64,000 bases of DNA from Agriotes lineatus (taxonomy: Eukaryota; Arthropoda; Insecta; Coleoptera; Elateridae), in contig CALNHX010003276.1 in NCBI GenBank assembly GCA_940337035.1, forward strand, positions 62,001 through 126,000, in the 5' to 3' direction. Below the pieces are notes generated by a model, which was not told where the DNA came from, did not search any database, and saw nothing but the letters and a program-made list of their open reading frames with translations. Each line of letters starts with the position of its first letter. The stretch's first letter is position 1. Below, one piece after another: positions 23,601-33,345 of the stretch. Made by a program: the position numbers and the translations under genes.

Positions 23601-26600
23601 GTGTATTGGTAAAAATTTAGATGCCTGCTCGCACATGTGCTCCCCCCCCCCCCCCCCCATTCCGGGAGTCTTAATAAACAGTTTTACATAGTCAAATAGG
23701 TAGATCTCTCGTGAAATTTAGAAATTTACAAACCTCTTAAGCCTTATCAACATTATCCAAGATGGGTTTTTTACATTGTATTTTTTTGCTCAAAAGCAGT
23801 AAAAATTGCCCCTTTATGTTTCCATATCGTTCTAATTGTAGATGTGCTAAGATTGCTATCTTGACAAACTGCACTCTGCTTTCTACCTCATTTGATTTCT
23901 CATGCAATTCGTATTTCTCTTTTAGAATCTTTGCTTATCTGAGTTACTGTAATACGATAACACCAAATGAAGTTAATGCTTACATTATTACATTCCCTAT
24001 CCGTTCAAAATATTGCCTACATAAACAATATCATTGATATTGAATCCATAATTTTGCTGGGTTTGTAATCCCCTGTAAGCATGTGCCAGGAATTCCCTTA
24101 TTTATTTGCTTGAAGTTTGTTATAAACAGAAGTTAGTCCTTAGTTTCATGTAGGAATTAGATTGTAATAAGCAAAAGTTCTCTATATACGAGTTCTTCGT
24201 AAACGAAAACAAATCAGCAAATCATTATTAATGGGTGTGTTATAACAAGTTTTTACTATAGTTGAAATTTGCTATAAGTGTATCTGAGTATTTTTGAGTA
24301 AAGATTACTTTGTTTTGTAGTCCATAAAATCAATATACAGGGTAATAGGTATGTTAATTTTAAGGCGTAGTAGAGCTGACTAAATTAAATAGGTATCTTT
24401 TCTATTTACATTTTTTTTAAATGCCCTTCAAACTCATGTAAAAATAGAAATAGGTTATCTACTAAAACATATACCCACATAATATGCAGCAATAGAAACA
24501 CAAATGTCAAAAAAGTTTCATTGGTGACAGAAACAACTCGCATATAAGGCGTTCACGATCTTTTTGGGTCAGGTAAGGCTATGACCATCTAGTAATTTTG
24601 TTGGCAGAACCTCGGTTGCAACAAAACTCCCTCATGGAAATTGACACTGTTGGGTTAGGTTGTTTTCCGTTTAAGGTTATATTTTCTGAATAGGTACATT
24701 GTTGCCGGATATTCTCTAGTCTTCACATCGACTCGCATTCTTTTAAATTTGGTCTATCCTTTTTAAATTGGAAGTAGCATCGTTTAATGGAAATTTTTTG
24801 TTGTAACAAAATTATTTTAGGCATTTTGAGTTTTCCTTTGACGGAAATTAAAATTATTTTTACACATTTGATAAATCATTTATTTTCTTATGAATATTAA
24901 AATAATAAATCTGGCAATGTGGTGGCAAGAAAATGTCGAACAGACACTGACAGAAAACAAAGTTGCATCCGCTAAATCATCGAATCAGTTAGTCCAACAT
25001 GAAAAGAAAAAATCATAGCCAACTCTGTCCCAAAAAGGTCGTGAACGGCTTATAGTCAAAATTATGGGGCAAAAAATATGAAAAATAGTAGATTATGCAA
25101 TGAGGGAGAGAAATGCGTTATTTTGCTGAGGTACAATTGCACTGAAGCAAAATAGCATTCACTCCGAGTTCCATATACTATTTTTTTCACGTTGCAGGAA
25201 GATTTAAAACGAAAACCCTTTTTTTTTTAAACGTCATTTATTGACATTTTAGTTACAGGTCACAGAAAGTAGATTGGGTGTCAAGGTAGGTCATGAAAGG
25301 CGCTGAGATCGTATTTGATGAATTGGCAATATGTGGAAAGTTGTCAAAAACATAAAAAGTTAGGTTATATTTTAAATGACAAGTAAACAGCAACGGTGGG
25401 TAGAGGGATTTTGTTTGCACAGTGACTAACGTCATATGACAAATTTTTTGTGTTTTAAAGTGTGGAAATTGCTGTTGCTGGGATAGAAGGTTTAGCAGAG
25501 CCTGGTTGTTCAACGTACATCATTATTTCCGCAATCCTATTACATTCAAGAACTGATAATATACCATACCGCAATGTTGCGTACGCCGCTGATTTATTCT
25601 GTCATTTAGCTTAAATAAGGTTAACAATTTAATGTCAAATGATAGATGTAAAAATGTTACCAATACGAAACTTGGAAATTACTAGATTCTAACATTAGTT
25701 CCGATTTTCACCGCGTCCCAAACTACTTTCTGTAACCTGTACAATTATTTTAAAATTAGTAGCCTATGGTAAATTTTAAAGTTGGTGGCACTGTAAGTCA
25801 TTATGACAACAGCTCACAATTATGTCAAATTCAAGGTTAGCAGGTTAGGTTTTGCGTCAGTTTGTGTCAAAACTGACCCATAACCTAACCTGATAACCTC
25901 AAATTTGACATAATTGTTCTGTCAGTCATAATGAAAACTCCCTAGGGAAATTTTTGTCTTATTTAGTCTCTAGGGAGTAAATGTTTTGCTTCTGTCACAA
26001 TTTTGATGCTATAGAAACCGAGTTCTACTCCGGTCGTGGAAAAAAAATATTTATTTTGCAAAATGCCATAGAGAAAAATTATTCAACTTGGCGAGTTGTT
26101 CCACGGGTAAAATCGACCCACGTATTTCTGATTCATTTTATGCATCATATCATTGTTTAATATTGTAAAATTTCAGCAAGGGCTCCTGCATTCTCACATG
26201 TCTCTGCATCATTATCCGGTTTAACGACAATCCGAGCCTCGGGCGCACAAGCAATGATAACCAAAGAATTTGACATCATTCAAGACCAACACACCTCATC
26301 CTGGTTTCTCTTCCTAGCTACGAGTGAAGCCTTTGGTTTTTACTTGGATGTAATCAGTATTGTATTCTTAACAGTTTTGACTTTCCAGTTTTTAATTTTT
26401 GACGATGGTAATTCACTTGTTGAGCGAGAATATATTCACAGTAATTCATGTGCGCTATTATAGGTACAACATTGAGTGGCGACGTGGGCCTCGTCATATC
26501 CCAGTCTTTAATATTGACAGGGATGTTGCAGTACGGCATGAGACAAACGGCAGAGGTGGCCAGCCAAATGACCAGTGTGGAACGTATTATGCAGTATACT

Positions 26601-28446
26601 CGTTTAGACAAAGAGGGACCATTTGAATCGACCCCTACAAAGAAACCACATCGTGACTGGCCACAGAGTGGCCAAGTTGTATTTAAAGACCTAACTTTGA
26701 CATATATATCTGAAGAACCACCGGTCCTGAATAACTTGAATATCAATATTCAGGCAGGAGAAAAGGTAAGTGAAATAAGTTGGCCTCTCTTATTTCCTTT
26801 AAAGCAACTACCTACAAGAACTATAATCGAACAAGCCAACTAAAGCCTTAAGTTCAACAACTTATAAAATGAATTAGATATAAACATTTCTTGAATAGAA
26901 TAGAAAAGCACCATTGTGATATGTTACCTGCAATTATAAAAATTTATTATAATAGGTGCAACTAGCACAAAAATAATAGTGAAGAATTTAGTTCCAGACG
27001 TAAATATTTGTTTAAAAAAGTCAGGTTGTGGAAAACTGTATGCAATTGTAATCTGCATCTACTTCAAAATGTGATATTGAGAGAACATTTTTTTCCTTTG
27101 TAGACATTCTAAATCGAGAAATGAAAAGGATTAAAAGTGAGAGAAATACCCAAAATTGCATCGGAATACTTGATTTATCAAAATGATTTTACTTTTTGGT
27201 TGAGTATGCAACCAATACCACCTGAAGAACAAGGCCACAGTGCTTCGGCATGACATTAGCACAGGAAGGCCAAATTGGTCACTGAATTTATCTAATGAAT
27301 CGAGGCTCGATAAATTCAATCATTGGCCAATTCCGCGCAGCGCTGCCACCTTGTTCTTCAGCTGGTATTAATACAACTTCTTGTAGTAGTGTTTTTTCAA
27401 ATGATAATTTTTCATGGATTATTTTCTGAACAAAACCGTAGAAGTTAGAGCCATTTTTTTATCTCCTTTACCAGCTGTTATGTGATTCTTTACTTCCGTT
27501 GCCAAACATACACTTCTACAGAACATTTTGTACATATTTTAAATTTCTTTAATGCCTTGTTAATTGAAATACTTTATTATGACTAAAAGTGAATTTTTTT
27601 TAGGTTGGAATTGTTGGTCGCACCGGCGCAGGAAAATCATCTTTGATAGCAGCATTATTCCGTTTAGCACCTACTGAGGGTGCCATAACAATCGACGGGG
27701 TCGATACTAAAGATATTGGACTTCACGATTTGAGAAGTAAAATCTCCATTATTCCACAGGAGCCTGTATTATTTACAGCTTCCCTTAGACATAATCTCGA
27801 CCCTCTCGATAAAACAAACGACCAAATATTGTGGAAAGCACTCGAAGATGTAAGGGAATTATGAAGCTGTCGTTAATGAATAATACATTTGTTTTATCTA
27901 GGTTGAACTCAAGGACGTAATCGATAATTTAAATCAGGAAGTAAATGAAGGTGGTTCAAATTTCAGTGCTGGACAAAGGCAGTTGTTGTGCCTTGCAAGG
28001 GCTATAATTAGGAACAATAACATATTGGTTATGGATGAAGCTACTGCCAATGTTGATCCCCAGTAAGTAGCACTAATGGTTAATTAATTCAAAGACTAAC
28101 CTCGTTGTTGCCTAGGACTGATGCCTTAATTCAAGCCACAATCCGTCGCAATTTTAAAGACTGCACCGTGTTGACAATAGCACATAGGTTAAATACAGTT
28201 ATGGATTCAGATAAGGTTTTGGTAATGGATGCTGGACGAGCTGTTGAATTTGGTCACCCTCATGATCTGCTGCAAAATCCTGAAGGGTACTTTACAAAGA
28301 TGCTCAAGGAAACTGGAAAAGCTACGGAAAGCAAATTAAAGAAGATTGCTATGGATTGCTATCAAGTTCCTTCCAGTACTACTCTGGAGCAAAATAATCA
28401 AAATGACATAAACCACAAAAAAGACGACTTTTATCGTGATGACTGA
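11574..28446 (+). CDS. ABCC transporter, MRP4-like (16 visible exons, 5' end missing)
   Basis: Full-length ABC exporter of the ABCC (multidrug-resistance protein) subfamily, a plasma-membrane ATP-driven pump for organic anions and conjugates. Spliced exons give about 1361 residues in the order TMD1, NBD1, TMD2, NBD2 without an extra TMD0, the short MRP4-like layout. NBD1 (exon 7) has Walker A GQVGSGKSS, signature LSGGQ and Walker B YLFDDP, with the aspartate in place of the catalytic glutamate usual in ABCC NBD1, and an H-loop VTHQL. NBD2 has GRTGAGKSS, FSAGQ, LVMDEA and IAHRL. All splice sites are GT/AG and phases match. No frameshift or stop. The wording is closest to MRP4/ABCC4-like proteins of animals. 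The N-terminal exon (about 25 residues expected) is not in sight. Introns carry many transposons. Confidence 0.95.
11739..11873 (+). CDS. ABCC exon b (start of TMD1)
   Basis: Acceptor TTATTGCAG, donor GTATGT. Encodes NWEKELVRVKEKKQRPELLK, then the first hydrophobic segment near IKPYSIYGIELFFQCIVL. Phase 1 start, phase 2 end. Confidence 0.93.
11927..12131 (+). CDS. ABCC exon c (TMD1)
   Basis: Acceptor TATTTACAG, donor GTAAGA. Encodes QPLVLAGLIRYF and a membrane helix (WLLAAGVIVMAFVNVIIMHH), then RVATCSLIYRK, the coupling region found in ABCC TMD1. Ends in phase 0. Confidence 0.94.
12500..12725 (+). CDS. ABCC exon d (TMD1)
   Basis: Acceptor AATTTTTAG, donor GTATTT. Contains GQVVNLLSNDVARFD, a hallmark of ABCC TMD1, followed by two membrane segments. 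Ends with one base of a glycine codon. Confidence 0.95.
12780..12936 (+). CDS. ABCC exon e (TMD1)
   Basis: Encodes RTDRRVQLMNEITAGIQVIK and MYAWEKPF, canonical for the family. Two acceptors are possible. Using ATTGTAG|GTTATTTATC at 12780 gives GYLSHLQGKLRYKIA, the same spacing as relatives (GYLGKL-type). The later CAAG at 12800 would lose seven residues. I chose 12780. Donor GTACGT. Confidence 0.88.
13890..14035 (-). pseudogene. LINE endonuclease fragment in ABCC intron
   Basis: Read on the - strand: GTPRMESINQIDHVLASQR, then TALRDIGTYESTNCDLGPF after a stop. NQIDH-hV and the CD-hGPF-like ending correspond to the last two blocks of the AP-type endonuclease of RTE/Jockey-like LINEs (usual form NQIDYV ... 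GAD-CDSDHYLV). A short dead fragment. Confidence 0.6.
15216..15682. mobile_element. MITE A, copy 2, inserted in the LINE endonuclease
   Basis: The left end CCTATGGGCCCAAAATTATA and right end ATGGCCCCATCCG are flanked by TA (15214-15215 and 15683-15684). Inverted inner repeat ATAACAGCAATGAGATAACA at 15237 returns at about 15432-15451. Same family as 8645-9160. Its right arm is split by a smaller insertion (15456-15657). Confidence 0.8.
15456..15657. mobile_element. MITE C nested in MITE A
   Basis: A 202-bp insertion cutting MITE A between TATA and TAATA. Ends CCATGTGTTCGTTTTAAAA and, inverted, CCATGCATTCTTTTTAAAA match at 16 of 20 positions. Flanked by TA both sides. Contains ATAGGGGATGCTC ... 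AAAAATTCCCCTAT and ACCCTGTATGT. No ORF. Confidence 0.65.
16800..17756 (+). mobile_element. Internally deleted mariner element
   Basis: Inverted ends of about 36 bp: CGAGGGTGATTCAAATTTGA at the left, and TCAAATTTGAATCGCCCTCG at the right, one mismatch in the first 20. Both are flanked by TA (16798-16799, 17757-17758), as expected for mariner. Length about 957 bp against about 1.3 kb for a full element. Inserted in the linker between endonuclease and RT of the LINE. Confidence 0.93.
16955..17610 (+). pseudogene. mariner transposase, deleted and broken
   Basis: It starts with ATG at 16955 (SVAQRLIIKVPFNEGIKATD), meets a stop after DIHQRFDKQFE, then continues with TVFEWCKSFHDGRERV and the helix-turn-helix stretch RRISVKGIAGIVNTSVGSVH (17223-17282). 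After about ENDDFLSR (17430) the middle of the catalytic domain is missing. The C-terminal motif HPPHSPDLAPSDYHL follows (17456-17500), which carries the last D of D,D34D. Two disruptions plus the deletion make it inactive. Confidence 0.88.
17762..19335 (+). pseudogene. LINE reverse transcriptase remnant (3' half)
   Basis: RT blocks are visible across several frames: MVKYLVPQGKRWLLEIYRVA, IPAEWENNIILPIYKKSD, QAGFR, LVFIDLKADYDTVQ (block A), GIKQGDSLSPLLFII (block B), CLMYADDVVLMADS (block C, the YADD centre) and MEINTCKTQLM. The C-terminal part has TIPVLLYGSKAWVVQ and LTRMNRNRLPRKIL. There are at least six stops or shifts. It continues the LINE interrupted by the mariner. Confidence 0.88.
19344..19643 (+). 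pseudogene. THAP-domain fragment
   Basis: Translation includes PCVSVFKFPSNEMAAQKCKE, then EDWRIGKPSVVCEKHF and KMKRLVPTSITSF. This fits the C2CH zinc-binding THAP fold: FP after the first cysteines, W, the CxxHF pair, then a TAhP-SIF-like end. The N-terminal cysteine pair is weak (SCKSAYALSVAPC). THAP domains are found in host regulators and in P- and Kolobok-type transposases. No transposase core follows (stop at 19643), so I read this as a TE-derived fragment inside the ABCC intron, immediately behind the LINE tail. Confidence 0.65.
20200..20320. repeat. Small foldback in ABCC intron
   Basis: Inverted arms TTATGATACGAGTTTTATAA / TTATAAACGAGGTATCAT with GCATTTTGT / ACAAAATGCC further in. 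Arms about 35 bp, centre near 20260. A related inverted scrap (TATTATGATACACAAAC) lies at 20530. Confidence 0.55.
20858..21107 (+). CDS. ABCC exon f (end of TMD1)
   Basis: Acceptor ATATTTTAG, donor GTAAAA. Completes the split lysine codon from 12936 across a 7.9 kb intron. Encodes VITVTSYIRGFVVALMVFTE, TYVLLGNRLTGDKVF and AKISVKRIE, the last TMD1 helices leading into NBD1. Confidence 0.95.
21166..21837 (+). CDS. ABCC exon g (NBD1)
   Basis: Acceptor TGTTCAG, donor GTAAAT. Carries almost the whole first nucleotide-binding domain: A-loop region ASWIPNPI, Walker A GQVGSGKSSLL, Q-loop SYASQEPWLF, signature VSLSGGQRARI, Walker B ADIYLFDDPLSAVD and H-loop TRILVTHQL. The DD in Walker B is the ABCC-type degenerate ATPase site. 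Confidence 0.97.
21890..22033 (+). CDS. ABCC exon h (end of NBD1, linker)
   Basis: Acceptor GTTTTTAG, donor GTTAGT. Encodes GQIDRVGTYNELIDRELAHL and a charged linker. In frame from the preceding exon (phase 0 both ends). Confidence 0.92.
22168..22364 (+). CDS. ABCC exon i (linker, start of TMD2)
   Basis: Acceptor ATTCTAG, donor GTAAGC. Acidic linker (VDEDEENEPQETQELMEKG), then the first TMD2 helix GGGVLFLLFFATMLILAQVA and SDIWVTYW. Ends within a tryptophan codon. Confidence 0.93.
22413..22897 (+). CDS. ABCC exon j (long glycosylated loop, TMD2)
   Basis: Acceptor GATTTTAG, donor GTAATT. Completes W and encodes a long hydrophilic stretch of about 105 residues with about seven N-x-S/T sites (NNT, NVT, NAT, NFT, NDT, NAT, NAT), then helix YIYTALIVAAIVLTTF, and NASRGLHNTMF with MRFFDTNPSG. 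By MRP4 topology this is the outside loop between the first two TMD2 helices. Confidence 0.93.
22949..23179 (+). CDS. ABCC exon k (TMD2)
   Basis: Acceptor AATTCCAG, donor GTAAGT. Encodes RILNRFSKDMGAVDEILP, a family hallmark, then two membrane helices and ASAQNIKRLEGI. Confidence 0.95.
23222..23444. mobile_element. MITE D, copy 1 (TA-flanked, in ABCC intron)
   Basis: Ends CAGTCGGCGCCTTAAAAATC / GATTTCTAAAGCGCCGACTG are inverted and lie between TA dinucleotides. The 223-bp body contains GAATACTCCAAAGACTAGAA and CTCACATTAATGAAGTAACC, both found in inverted orientation at 42754-42985. No gene. Confidence 0.87.
23641..23659. repeat. Poly-C tract
   Basis: A run of about 18 cytosines in the ABCC intron after CTCC. 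Length may be uncertain in assembly. Confidence 0.85.
24547..25050. mobile_element. MITE J (TA-flanked, in ABCC intron)
   Basis: Ends AGGCGTTCACGATCTTTTTG and, inverted, AGCCGTTCACGACCTTTTTG match at 18 of 20 positions. The similarity extends to GGCTATGA, about 40 bp in. Flanked by TA. 504 bp without an ORF. Confidence 0.83.
25256..25739. mobile_element. MITE L (TA-flanked, in ABCC intron)
   Basis: Left end CAGGTCACAGAAAGTAGATT, right end AACTACTTTCTGTAACCTG, inverted over about 22 bp with two mismatches, each beside TA. 484 bp body with no long ORF on the + strand. Confidence 0.7.
25790..25935. repeat. Palindromic core related to MITE B
   Basis: Left arm AATTATGTCAAATTCAAGGT and AGCAGGTTAGGTTTTGCGTC return inverted as ATAACCTAACCTGATAACCT and AATTTGACATAATT. 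Arms about 60 bp, loop about 5 bp near 25865. The flank GGCACTGTAAGTC and the core are shared with the centre of MITE B at 8739-8860. Confidence 0.8.
26177..26407 (+). CDS. ABCC exon l (TMD2)
   Basis: Acceptor AATTTCAG, donor GTAATT. Joins to the previous exon as GIT-RAPAFSHVSASLSGL, then TTIRASGAQ and DQHTSSWFLFLATSEAF, with two membrane helices. In frame across a 3 kb intron. Confidence 0.95.
26464..26765 (+). CDS. ABCC exon m (end of TMD2, start of NBD2)
   Basis: Acceptor TATTATAG, donor GTAAGT. Encodes GDVGLVISQSLILTGMLQYG, QTAEVASQMTSVERIMQYT and the A-loop region VVFKDLTLTY. Ends at QAGEK in phase 0. Confidence 0.95.
27211..27370. repeat. Foldback element in ABCC intron
   Basis: Arms ACCTGAAGAACAAGG / CCTTGTTCTTCAGCTGGT and, inside, GGCCAAATTGGTCACTGAAT / ATTCAATCATTGGCCAATT pair over most of the 160 bp. 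Centre near 27295. No ORF. Confidence 0.72.
27604..27849 (+). CDS. ABCC exon n (NBD2, Walker A)
   Basis: Acceptor TTTTTTTAG, donor GTAAGG. Encodes VGIVGRTGAGKSSLIAALFR, DGVDTKDIGLHDLRSK and the Q-loop SIIPQEPVLF. Confidence 0.97.
27902..28062 (+). CDS. ABCC exon o (NBD2, signature and Walker B)
   Basis: Acceptor TTATCTAG, donor GTAAGT. Encodes GGSNFSAGQRQLLCLARAII, then ILVMDEATANVDP with the catalytic glutamate present. NBD2 is thus the competent ATPase site. Confidence 0.97.
28113..28446 (+). CDS. ABCC exon p (C-terminal end)
   Basis: Acceptor TTGCCTAG. Encodes TDALIQATIRRNFKDCTVLT and IAHRLNTVMDSDKVLVMDAG, then GHPHDLLQNPEGYF, a basic tail, and the stop TGA at 28444-28446. The tail ends in DDFYRDD and does not show a clear PDZ-binding end. 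Confidence 0.96.
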
Positions 28447-28626
28447 TATACAATCGTTGAAAGCCTTAAGAATAATTTTTTACTTTTTCCCAAAGCAATT
28501 GGCCTTTGTGACTTCCAATATTTTTATAACTGATGTACACCGTAGTTGTAGTTTGATTTAATTAAGTATTAGTACTTATTTTTTTGTTACTTCTTGTTAT
28601 AACTTGAGAATCTTTATGTATACAAA

Positions 28627-28632
28627 AATAAA
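28627..28632 (+). terminator. Polyadenylation signal of the ABCC gene
   Basis: AATAAA 181 bases after the stop codon, followed by T-rich and GT-containing sequence (TTTCCTGTGTATTGTT at about 28650). The best candidate for the 3' end of the transcript. Confidence 0.75.
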
Positions 28633-30634
28633 ATACTTAATTTTAAATATGTTTCCTGTGTATTGTTCTTGCTTCTTATTTCAGTTGTCACTAATAGCAT
28701 CATTGTGCCACAAGAGTAAGTTAAGTTTGGATACTATAAAATAACATTTAATAATGCGTGGAAATGTACAAGATGAATTGTAGTATATTGTATGTTAAAA
28801 GCTGAAAGTGCATTCTTACAATTTGCACATGGATATTACTGGTTGAGGCAAAGCCGAAACCAGCAATCATGCAAAAGCGGCAAGCGCACTTTTAGGTCAA
28901 AACATACATACTATTTTTTCGACAACTGAGCACTATAATTTACATTCAATTTAAAATTACTCGCATAGTCTATGACATGTGACACGATTATATAAAAAAA
29001 TGACAAGCATTGTCAAGGGAACATCCTGACATGGCTAACTATTTTTGCTTAAGTGGAAACCCAAAACACTCGGTGATGAAAATACTCGCTCAGCGGCTGA
29101 ATGTCAACTTTCTATTGTCAAATGACAGTGAGAAAAATTTACTTTCAATGTCAGTCGTCGAAAAATATCTTAACTGCTTCTGTACATGTTTTCTTTGCAA
29201 ACTCCAACCAAAATAGCTATTTATGCAACAAGTGCTAAAAGTTGATGTTTATGCACGAGTTTGCATACATTATTTTTTCTACGACCTTAAATTTTCTGTT
29301 ATTAACCCATAAATGTTGATTTAACAAAGGTTTGCATTTATGACAGTTATAATTTATGTCATAATAAAGAGATGGCCTTGACACGCAGGTGAATGTTTGT
29401 GGAGCCAGTACTGTCAAAGTCAGTTATCAAAGGTAATTATAATAGCACACATCTGACTTTATTCATTACATAACGCTTTAATTATTTTAAAAAAACACTT
29501 TACCTCTAACTCGAGAAGTAACTAGAATAACTTTACAACCTCACTTCCAGTTCGAAATTGTAGTTTTATAACCTCACTTCACTTTATAACACATGTGCTA
29601 AAAATAAACAGCTGATCTCATTTTAAACACGCAAAATTATAAAACGTCACTTTTAGTGAAAAAAGCTAGCGCTAAAAGGCCTACTTTTAGTGGTGGTTGT
29701 AGAAAATATTATTTATATATTGAAATGGTCTTTAGCCCGGTACACAACTCTGCTTGCAGAATCAATAATTTAAAGCAAGTCAATAAAGCACAGAGCTGGG
29801 GTAAGCAGGCATCTGCAAGAAGTCACATTAGAAATTTTAATTTATGATTACATCGGTCAAGCATTGCCGATATTAAATGAAATTACTTTAGAATAAATGG
29901 CAATAAGGCAGAGCTCAAATCGTAAATTAAATTTACAGTTTTATCAATTAACGTAAATTAAGAGGTTGGTGCAATGTAAAGCCAATAAATAATTCAAGAA
30001 ATCTATCCCCAAAGGGATTTATTACATGCAGGTTAAATAAATTTACATAACAGTTTAATTAAATAAGTAGAGTTCTATGAACTTTTTAAATAAATGTAAA
30101 AAGGACAGAATGTTCAATACAGTGCAAAAGAGCACAATACTAGATCGAATAAGGCTATAAGAAAACGGAGCAGTAATATCTGAAGGAATTAAGACAGGTT
30201 TTATAAAATTGCAAGAAAATCACACTACAGGAAATGGACAAGATTTGTGTTTATAAAAATAAGTCAGTGTAATGACAGAAGTGAACAGACAATTAAAATA
30301 AAACTTCGTGAATGGCGCTAGAACTTAGATAAATTACAAACATGAACAAACAATAATTTAGAAATAAGATTATGTACAGTTTTATAAATTTTGTTGTAAA
30401 TTAGATTATAAGTAATTGCATTGTATTCAGTTAACATCCGTTTTTTATATAGCCAGATAGGCAATTGTTGTTAACGAACGAGAGAGAAACAATTGAAATA
30501 AATTAATTCCATGACAAGCTAAATTGTGTCTCCATTTACTTTTAAAATAAATTAATAAAAATGATACCGGCGTGATCAGGAGTTAACAGTGCACATGTGA
30601 GAGTGTGGGTGTAAAAATCCATCACAAAAATGTT
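28633..30634. other. AT-rich intergenic sequence, no gene seen
   Basis: Only short spurious open frames. A palindromic-looking stretch (CACTTTTAGTGAAAAAAGCTA with CTTTTAGTGG) sits near 29650-29690 and TGGTTGAGGC-AAAGCCGAAACCA near 28840-28862, but no element boundaries could be drawn. Confidence 0.4.
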
Positions 30635-31789
30635 TAGGGATGCACCGATACGGGTTTTTTGGCCGATACCGATTGTTACCGTTACGGCGACTAAAAAAAG
30701 AAGTAAGCAAAGTCCAACGGCTTCTCAGCCGGAGCTGGTCGTGGGTAAAACAAAACACTCAAAAGCTTTAGCTAAAAAAAATATGGGCGCCAAGTAGCTA
30801 GTAACCCAGCACTTTGCTAACCAAAAGATACACTACAGAAGGCGCTACTAACCAAACCTGAAAATATAAAGGTAACGGCAAAGGCACAAATCATATACGC
30901 GAACAAATAGGTCAAGGTAGTATAATTACGGCAAACAAAAATACAATACACAATTGAAATACACACAAAACCTCAATAGGGAGATCATACCACAGCTTAA
31001 TAACACCAAATAAAACATAATGCTAAACTCACCAAAATACTGCCAGTTACATGTACATGGGCATAAAAGCGTAGTTGACAAGCAAGCCCAAATTAAATAA
31101 ATAATTATAAACGGTATGTATTTGTTACAAAATAGTAGTATTAAAAAAAGAGAATACAAGATTGATATTAAACTTGGCCAAATGCACTACTGAATAAACA
31201 CTTAGTAAGAGTTCGAAAGCATCGTGGCTTCGACACAACTGTTAAAATTGAAAGCAAAATTTAGAATGCATGTTGAATGCAACCGAACACCCAGTATGCA
31301 ATGCTTAGCCTTTATTTAATTATTAATTAATTTATACCGACCCTATCACGGGCCTACAAGATCTTGTTTTGGTTCCGCAAGGGCGAATTCACGATATTGC
31401 AAGGCAATTTGCATTAAAACGGTCGTGACGCGAGCATTACCAAAAATTTCTCTTGCACGACAGGGCGCAAATAGTGATATTATTCAACGGTGTAATAGGT
31501 GACATTTGTAAATGAAAGAATACTTTTCATGCACTTGACTTCACAACGGAATTACAATACCGCTAAAAATTTGTCCGAGGTCGGAGACAAAGCAAAATAC
31601 CGGTAAAATTTAGTCCGAAATTGGAGGCATCTCCATACATATAACCTAAATCGCTATATGTCGATTAAAAGACCTATCGTAATTAATAATTAAGTTACAA
31701 TGGCAGAAACAAATATATTCCACAGGTGAGTTTACCGCTTAAGAATACACGTTAAAAACAATCGTAAGTTTATCGAGCACATTGCAGCA

Positions 31790-32215
31790 CCGTCGCCCAA
31801 TTGCCTCCATGGAGGAGCTGAAGATTCGGGAGTTCGAAACGGAAATATTAATCTGACAGACCTTTGCGATGGATTTCTCTCCAGCTGCCGTGTCCGTAAG
31901 CAAGGGCTGGAGGGCAATGAGGAGGTCAAGAAGCAAGTGACCACCGAGTAGCTGTCGCAGGAGGTTTGCCGGTGCTATGCCGTCATGTAACGCAGGCTCG
32001 AAGGATCAACAGCCAGCGGCGTCGACTGGCGGAGCAATGCTTGATTCGCCACCAAGTAGAAAGGGCTGCTGGCACGTTGCCAAGCGAAGGGAGTACTGCA
32101 GGTACGTAGCCACACGGCAATACTGTGGATATGTTCCCAGCGGAGAAAGAAAAGCTGAAAGGGCAAGTAACCATAGAATCAAACTGAATGAACTTAGAAA
32201 AACCACATACCCGTT
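31790..32215 (+). pseudogene. GC-rich decayed coding-like stretch, unrecognised
   Basis: Base composition is clearly more GC-rich than the surroundings. Short frames such as MEELKIREFETE and FSPAAVSVSKGWRAM appear, but stops interrupt all of them. The style resembles the gag-like ORF1 of a retroelement, yet no zinc knuckle or other defining motif is visible. I do not assign a function. Similar GC-rich text lies at 33600-33740 and 41813-41990. Confidence 0.3.
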
Positions 32216-33042
32216 TTAGATTTTTACTGCTGCGTTTCGCCAAAGTGGACCATGTGCTGCTAAAGCAAAATCCCCAAACAAAGTCTGGGCTAGGAGATCA
32301 CCGCAAATAACATTCCCAGGGTCTATTCCAGAACACCGCGGAATTCATAATCACACCAAAAGCAATCTCCTACATAAGATGGGCCCGAATATTTCCAATA
32401 AAGTTACGTCTCCAAGACGAGAATTTTTGAAGCACCTGCCTTTAACAGCACAAAAATGGCGAATGCCAAAATGGTTTCCAAAAACTGATAACCAAAAATC
32501 AAATTTTGGGAAGGGGTCAGATAATCAGCAACTCAATATGCATAAAGTGAAGCCCACACACCAGGGGCTCTCAGACCTGTAATTCTTATCATATGGCTCA
32601 CTTAGATTGAAATGTAACTCTCAGAAGATCCGAATGCTCAGCATTGCTGCAGGAAAAACCAAACTTGAAGAAAGATATGGCAAAAGTCAATTTTAACCAA
32701 GATTAGGGCAAATAATTAGATAAACAGTTGTAGATGATTTTTGATCCGTAATACGATATAATCGAGGCCGATTCGCCGATATATGCTCATTACTCTCTCC
32801 ACTACTTTTTGACTAAATGCAAGCACTTTTGCGCCGCTGCTTGCTAGATTCGAGAGGAGTAATCCCTAAATACGAACTCTAGCTTAGGTTTGCTTATGGA
32901 GGTGTCTTCTCGTCATTTCGTTTTAATAACGCAATTTAACACAATCATTTTTTTTCTTGACCTATTAGTTAGTATTGTTAACAATTTCTGATGATGCAAG
33001 ACCTTGAAATGGCATCGCCTAATCGAATGTTTTTGCTGATCG

Positions 33043-33345
33043 ACCGAGCTCTGTGGACTAGTGGTTACCAAGTCTGCTTAGCATTCGGGAGGTCGTGGGT
33101 TCGATTCCCTTGGCAGTCAACAGAGTACCTTCTCTGAAGCGAAAGTCGGAGTAGTACTTCTCCATCTTTCCTGGCCTCTCTTGCATTCTCCACCCATTCT
33201 GAAATTCCCGTTATTAGCTGAAGAAGAACGCAAGGGGCCCCCAGCTGGGAGAATTTAAATGACCCTTGACCTTTATCTTTTTCTTTTTTACTGATGCACT
33301 GCATTCTAGAAGCTGGAAGATACTTCGCTGCATGGTGCAACACAC
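33043..33345 (+). mobile_element. tRNA-derived SINE 1
   Basis: The head contains an A-box-like GTGGACTAGTGGTTACCAAG and a B box GGGTTCGATTCCC, 48 bases apart in tRNA fashion (33053-33112). The 3' part (33113-33345) is unrelated to tRNA. The acceptor stem does not pair, so it is not a tRNA gene. Tail and target duplication not clear. Confidence 0.7.
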
